This document shows, one piece after another, positions 18,341 to 22,751 of a stretch of 22,751 nucleotides of DNA. Origin of the DNA: Priapulus caudatus. Its lineage: Eukaryota > Priapulida > Priapulimorpha > Priapulimorphida > Priapulidae. Where the stretch lies: contig NW_014578050.1 of the NCBI RefSeq assembly GCF_000485595.1, positions 39,443 through 62,193 on the forward strand, written 5' to 3'. The notes beneath the pieces are model-generated. The model was not told the origin of the DNA and did no database searches. It worked only from the letters and a program-made list of their open reading frames with translations. Each line of letters begins with the position of its first letter. Position 1 is the first letter of the stretch. The translations under genes and the position numbers were made by a program.

Positions 18341-19320
18341 ACGGAACATTGCCGATCAAAAGTCGAACGTGAAGTCTCGAGAGCGAGGTAAAATGTTTAA
18401 AGAAAAACACTTAACGAATTTGTTCATTTCCGACGAGTGAAATACAGTGTAATATTAAAAATGAATGCAGTCAAATGGTCTTTGTGTTTACTGGCGTGGA
18501 GCTTCAGTTTGCTTTTCATCATGCCTGCAAGTGGAGGAAGAATTATTCGATAATAAATAATCCATCCTCTGTAACACATCGCTTCACACTTTGTATTATT
18601 TTGGAGTAAATTGTACAGGAAATGTAGACTGGCTCTGCTAGTCTTTATAATATACAACTGTCAAGTACAACCACGAACAAGGAAAGGATCTGTGGTGTAA
18701 TAAATCCCTTGTCATAATTTCATCTCGTAATCTCAGAAACGTGCTGCAAATGCCTTGTCGAACGTAAATTGATAATGTTAGTGATATTTTGGCCACAAGG
18801 TACAACGTGAAAAGGTCTAAACAAAAGATGCAGTGGCGTTTAACTGATAAATAAACCACAGATAGCAACTATACGAGCAATTTAATTATCATCAATAACA
18901 ACACGACCTTGTTTATTGTACAGTAGTTATCGTTTTATCAAGGGTATGCAACATAAAACGGACACAAGCACACATATATAACAGACATAATATCTTGATA
19001 ATATAGAGTCTAACTAGTATATTATTTCTATGAGTCAAACAGACATGTAAGCTAACGCTCAGGTAAACAGTTGTATCAAGACTGGATAATAATATCTGCA
19101 GCGAATTAAAGTCGACCAAATACATCTGCAGTAATGCAGACAAAAAAAGTAACCCTAAGAAACTAATTATACATTGAAGGACGTGTGTATTGGTGTCAGC
19201 TTGACTCTGACGCAGCCTGGTTAGGTTAGCAAAACGGTAACAAACGGGAAAACGGGTATGCATATATATATATCAAGAATAGATAATACCAAGGACATAT
19301 CAAGACAATGTACATCTATA

Positions 19321-19570
19321 AACATATTACCAGGAGTCTATCAATATTGATAATATATAGACATATACTGCACAATGTATGTCGAATCGTCGATACCAGG
19401 AGCGAATAATAATAGATCTATTATATAAATAAAAGAGATCTAATATAGATAGATCTATTATTATTCACTCCTGTCGATACGATATCTATACATTGTACAC
19501 ATACACGTGCAATGCGTTATACCTATATATGTTCAGGAGTCTATCAATTTTGATAGACTCCTGATATGTT
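19321..19570. repeat. cluster of CAGGAG...CTCCTG hairpins
   Basis: One inverted repeat has arms 19397-19421 and 19449-19473 (CAGGAG, AATAATAATAGATCTAT and complement, one mismatch). A second, at 19534-19563, has 14-bp perfect arms CAGGAGTCTATCAA with a 2-base centre. A third start, CAGGAGTCTATCAAT, lies at 19331. A further inverted pair, atcaagagct / agctcttga, flanks 19758-19798. The region is AT-rich and looks like foldback-element debris. Confidence 0.75.
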
Positions 19571-19819
19571 TAGGGGTAAATAAAAACAAATATTGTTTTC
19601 ATTTTATTTTACTACCGATACGATACTTTCATGATAACACTAATCATATTGCCAACGTTTGCTTTGTATTCCTCCTTGATATAACAGACTAGATTAGTAA
19701 TATCTGCCCAGTGTATACTCGTATAACAACTATTCATATAGGATGATACATACACTATATCAAGAGCTAAATAATAAGGTATTAATAGCTCTTGACTATA
19801 TCATCGTATCAGGGCTCAT

Positions 19820-20098
19820 AGGGTCTATGTCCCCCAGGGTACTGCCGGAACGTACCCTGGGTACGGTCCGGTATACTGGAACGTACCCTGGGTACGGTCC
19901 GGTATACTGGAACGTACCCTGGTAACTATTTGATATGGTTAGGGTTAGGGTTAGGGAGTAGGCGTATGCAACTCCCTAGACTCGTTAGTGGAGTAGGCGA
20001 TGTACTGTTCGGCATATTAGATAGTACCAGGGTACGTTCCGGTATACCAGACCGTACCCAGGGTACGTTCCGGCAGTACCCTGGGGGACATAGACCCT
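19820..20098. mobile_element. long inverted repeat with TTAGGG loop
   Basis: The left arm (about 19820-19922) contains agggtctatgtcccccaggg, ctgccggaacgtaccctggg and a 31-bp unit with tacggtccggtatactgg, present twice. The right arm (about 20026-20098) is its inverted complement with few mismatches and one fewer unit. The roughly 100-bp loop carries TTAGGG three times in a row (19937-19956). No frame of note is present. A foldback or MITE-like element is the likeliest nature. Confidence 0.8.
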
Positions 20099-20219
20099 CT
20101 CAGCCGTACCAGGAGTGTCATCATATCGAAATAATCCTGATCGTAATTCATAGCCTCATTATAAATCCCTCATCGTCTGATGCAGCGTGCCCACCCAAGA
20201 GACTCCCATCTTATTAATT

Positions 20220-21095
20220 TCGCCCAAACCACGTGCGGCTAGCCGACGGCATCTCTACGACCTGACTGTATGTGCGTACAGCTGGGCGTACGTATATATA
20301 TAGGTACATATCGACCCGAGCAGCAGCAACAGAAGCAAGCCACTCTCGATGTCACGAAAATCCTTTCTACATCTGCTGTCAATTAACGTTGATTAGAAGG
20401 AGGCGCCGGGCACGCACGCGGCACGGGCGTCCCTCCCCCACAGGCAGACCCACGCACCTGCCCCCCTACCCAGTATTGTCTGATCAATCAATCGATCGTT
20501 AACAATAGAACAAAAGACCGCTGCTTACAACCCACTGGCTATATATATCTTAGGGGGGGGGTGAATAATGACAGGCAGTAATTGGCTGAACGTTAACATA
20601 TATGCTCTTTGATGACTTATTGTACCTATTCCACGAACATTCTAGAAAATTCTACGACATCTAACGGAAACACGGACGGGGAAAATGGAAAGATATGGAG
20701 CAGAGTTGCGCTATAAACGATTGCGCAATACGATATTCTTGCGAATGCCTTTTAAAATAGCAAATAGAAAAATTAATAGCAATAATATTATTCCACTCCT
20801 ATTTCAGCCTCGTTCAGCAATATGAAATCTTAAATTATGTGCGTTTTAATGATTCTATCGATTCCACATATTTGCCAGCTCGGTAGCTGTAATTAAACGG
20901 ACGGCATTGCACAATACCCAATGACTGTTTAGGCCTATAGGGAAACGAACAGAAAAACACAGACAAGGCCTTAAATAAGATCAATTTCTACGATCACTAT
21001 GCACTAGACACTGTCCACACGACAACAAAGGCTAGACTATGCCAACAAATTGAGGTCCAAAATCCTCCCTCTGAAACCGGATCGAATTCCCGGAC
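20220..21095. other. intergenic sequence downstream of ANKMY2
   Basis: No supported gene. On the minus strand ATTAAA (plus-strand TTTAAT at 20845-20850) lies about 250 bp beyond the ANKMY2 stop and is a candidate poly(A) signal. The region is otherwise unremarkable AT-rich sequence with a G run near 20553. Confidence 0.5.
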
Positions 21096-22454
21096 TCACT
21101 CCTCCTTCACTTCCAGCTGCACTTGACTGGGATCTGCATTTTCTCCCGCCTTCCCCTCTGTCTGTGTCATCCCGGAGAACGGGCAAGTGACGGCCACGTC
21201 GGCTGGATTCGGCTGCATCTCCTTCCCGTCATCCGGGTTGAACACCTTGCCGTCCTTCATCCAGTAGGCGGCGCCCGTGAAGGGGCACTGCACGAGTTCG
21301 GAGCCGTCCTCCCGCGTCTCGATGACGCCTCCCACCGGCGGCTTCCTCGCCGCCGCCTCCTCCTCCTCGTCCGTCACGTACGCGGCCTCGTCATCCTCGC
21401 ACTGCTGCTCGAACGCCTCGTCCTCCTCCTTCAGGCGCGCCTCCTCCCGCTCGCCCTCCTCCCGCTCGCGCGTCTCCCGCTCGCGCCGCGCCTCCACCAT
21501 GCGCCGCTGCGCGGCGAGCGTCTTGCAGACGCGCTTGTGCGTGAACCAGTGCAGCCGCTGGCACGCGACATCGCAGTAGCAGACGCAGCGGCACGCCGAG
21601 CAGCGCTTCGCCGCGCCGTCGCTGCCGCACGTGTCGCACTCGCCCGTATCGTCGTCCGCGTTGCGCTGGCCCGACAGCGTCGCCGCGAGTGACGTCAGCG
21701 CCGTCGGGTGGTCGCCGACGGTGACGGGCGCAACGGCACGCACGAGCTGCTGCAGCAGCACGCTGTCCGGGTACGGATAGCTCCGGATCGCCTGCCGCAC
21801 AAACTTCTCCAGGTAGACGGGAAACCCGTCGACGTCGCGGCCGCGCAGCAGCGTCCGCAGGTACGAGTCGAGCGCCTCCGGCCGCGCCGCATCGGCGGCG
21901 CCCCCTCCCGCGCCGCCTCCCCCGCCGGCCTCGCGCATCCAGTCGAGGCATCCCTTGCAGATCTCCGCGAGGAAGTGCATCTTCAGCGAGACGACGTCGT
22001 TGCGCTCGGTCGTCGATCGGTACTCGCGTTCGGCGACGAGCCGCAGCACGCGCTCGACGCGCGCCAGCTCGCCGAGCATCAAGTCGCCGCCGCGCTGCAG
22101 CCGCCGCACGACGCTCACCGGGTGCACGTTGGCGGCCGTCACGAGCTCGTGCACGCGGCCGAGCAGCGGCGGCGGCAGCTTCGGCTCGGCGTCGAGGCCG
22201 CGCGCGCGCGTGTAGTAGGCGAGCTCGTCGCGCGGGTAGAAGTTGTTGATGAGAGCGACGACGCGGTGCTGGCCGACGAAGCCGGCCATCTGCGCGGCGG
22301 TGCGCCGCACGGAGTTGGTCGCCGTCGTGCGTGCGCCGGACTCGAGAAGCACGCGCGTCGTAGCCTCGCTGCCAGAGAGCGCGGCGAACATGAGCGCTGT
22401 GTAGCCGTGCTCGTGCCGGTTGCTGTTGATGTCGGCGCCGTGCGAGAGCATCAG
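21096..22454 (-). CDS. ANKMY2: ANKMY2 3'-terminal exon (ankyrin repeats, MYND zinc finger)
   Basis: On the minus strand an acceptor ctctccgcag| precedes CTG ATG CTC, continuing an ankyrin repeat. The 451 codons from that Met begin HGADINSNRHEHGYTALMFA and TNSVRRTAAQMAGFVGQH, matching the second and third ankyrin repeats of human ANKMY2. At residues 272-309 (21525-21638) lies a MYND finger with ligands C272, C275, C284, C287, C293, C297, H305 and C309, spaced as in the human protein. ANKMY2 is linked to ciliary trafficking of adenylyl cyclases and Hedgehog signalling, with FKBP38. After the finger comes a Glu/Arg-rich helix and an unusual tail with CPFTG and CPFSG (residues 389-393 and 423-427). 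The N-terminal exons lie beyond the window. The stop is at 21096-21098. Confidence 0.94.
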   Translation of the reverse strand: MMLSHGADINSNRHEHGYTALMFAALSGSEATTRVLLESGARTTATNSVRRTAAQMAGFVGQHRVVALINNFYPRDELAYYTRARGLDAEPKLPPPLLGRVHELVTAANVHPVSVVRRLQRGGDLMLGELARVERVLRLVAEREYRSTTERNDVVSLKMHFLAEICKGCLDWMREAGGGGGAGGGAADAARPEALDSYLRTLLRGRDVDGFPVYLEKFVRQAIRSYPYPDSVLLQQLVRAVAPVTVGDHPTALTSLAATLSGQRNADDDTGECDTCGSDGAAKRCSACRCVCYCDVACQRLHWFTHKRVCKTLAAQRRMVEARRERETREREEGEREEARLKEEDEAFEQQCEDDEAAYVTDEEEEAAARKPPVGGVIETREDGSELVQCPFTGAAYWMKDGKVFNPDDGKEMQPNPADVAVTCPFSGMTQTEGKAGENADPSQVQLEVKEE

Positions 22455-22489
22455 CTGCGGAGAGAGAGGACGTGGTGTTAATTACACTG

Positions 22490-22751
<262 letters not shown>

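Noticed and set aside
18913-19263. 116-codon minus-strand frame
   Set aside because: AT-rich sequence, no recognisable family, no supporting splice or codon-use signal; probably chance.
19937-19956. Chromosome end or telomere
   Set aside because: Only three TTAGGG units, inside an inverted repeat with unique sequence and a gene beyond it.
21708-22481. 257-codon plus-strand frame opposite ANKMY2
   Set aside because: A GC-rich shadow of a strongly conserved minus-strand exon.

Overview
This is nuclear DNA from an animal. Genes are split by GT-AG introns, third codon positions are GC-rich, and the introns are full of microsatellites, minisatellites and small dispersed repeats. Both recognisable genes are bilaterian families. 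I cannot place the species; an invertebrate seems likely from the divergence, but that is inference.

Layout. (1) Positions 562-15277, + strand: fifteen coding exons of the eIF4E transporter 4E-T (EIF4ENIF1), a P-body protein that binds eIF4E and DDX6 and represses or stores mRNA. The series runs from the eIF4E-binding motif (YSRSDLL) to the conserved C-terminal SSPVGLAKWFG block and stop codon. The initiator codon is not visible and probably lies upstream of the window. The spliced length of about 4.0 kb (about 1330 codons) exceeds the roughly 985 residues of human 4E-T, partly through Gly-rich, Arg-Asp and polyglutamine stretches. Exon 8 is the one exon that does not read cleanly: an in-frame TGA interrupts it and three frames carry protein-like patches. 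(2) Positions 15278-21095: about 5.8 kb without a convincing gene. It holds the 4E-T 3' UTR, simple repeats, an AT-rich block of hairpins, and a long inverted repeat whose loop carries three TTAGGG copies. (3) Positions 22454-21096, - strand: one long 3'-terminal exon of ANKMY2 (ankyrin plus MYND zinc finger), convergent to 4E-T. A (GA)n tract runs from about 22490 to the window end.

The most unusual structure is the way tandem repeats incorporate splice sites of the 4E-T gene. The last intron ends in five tandem 3' splice-site modules, four of them with a perfect TACTAAC branch-point box, then pyrimidines, then AG, then a CAG/CAA tract. Only the fifth opens into the real terminal exon; the other four meet an in-frame stop. 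The first intron begins with a minisatellite built on the 5' splice site itself, and the third intron ends in a 44-bp triplication whose last copy carries the real acceptor. The two genes have no obvious functional partnership beyond being neighbours. I found no RNA genes, CRISPR arrays or intact autonomous transposons.
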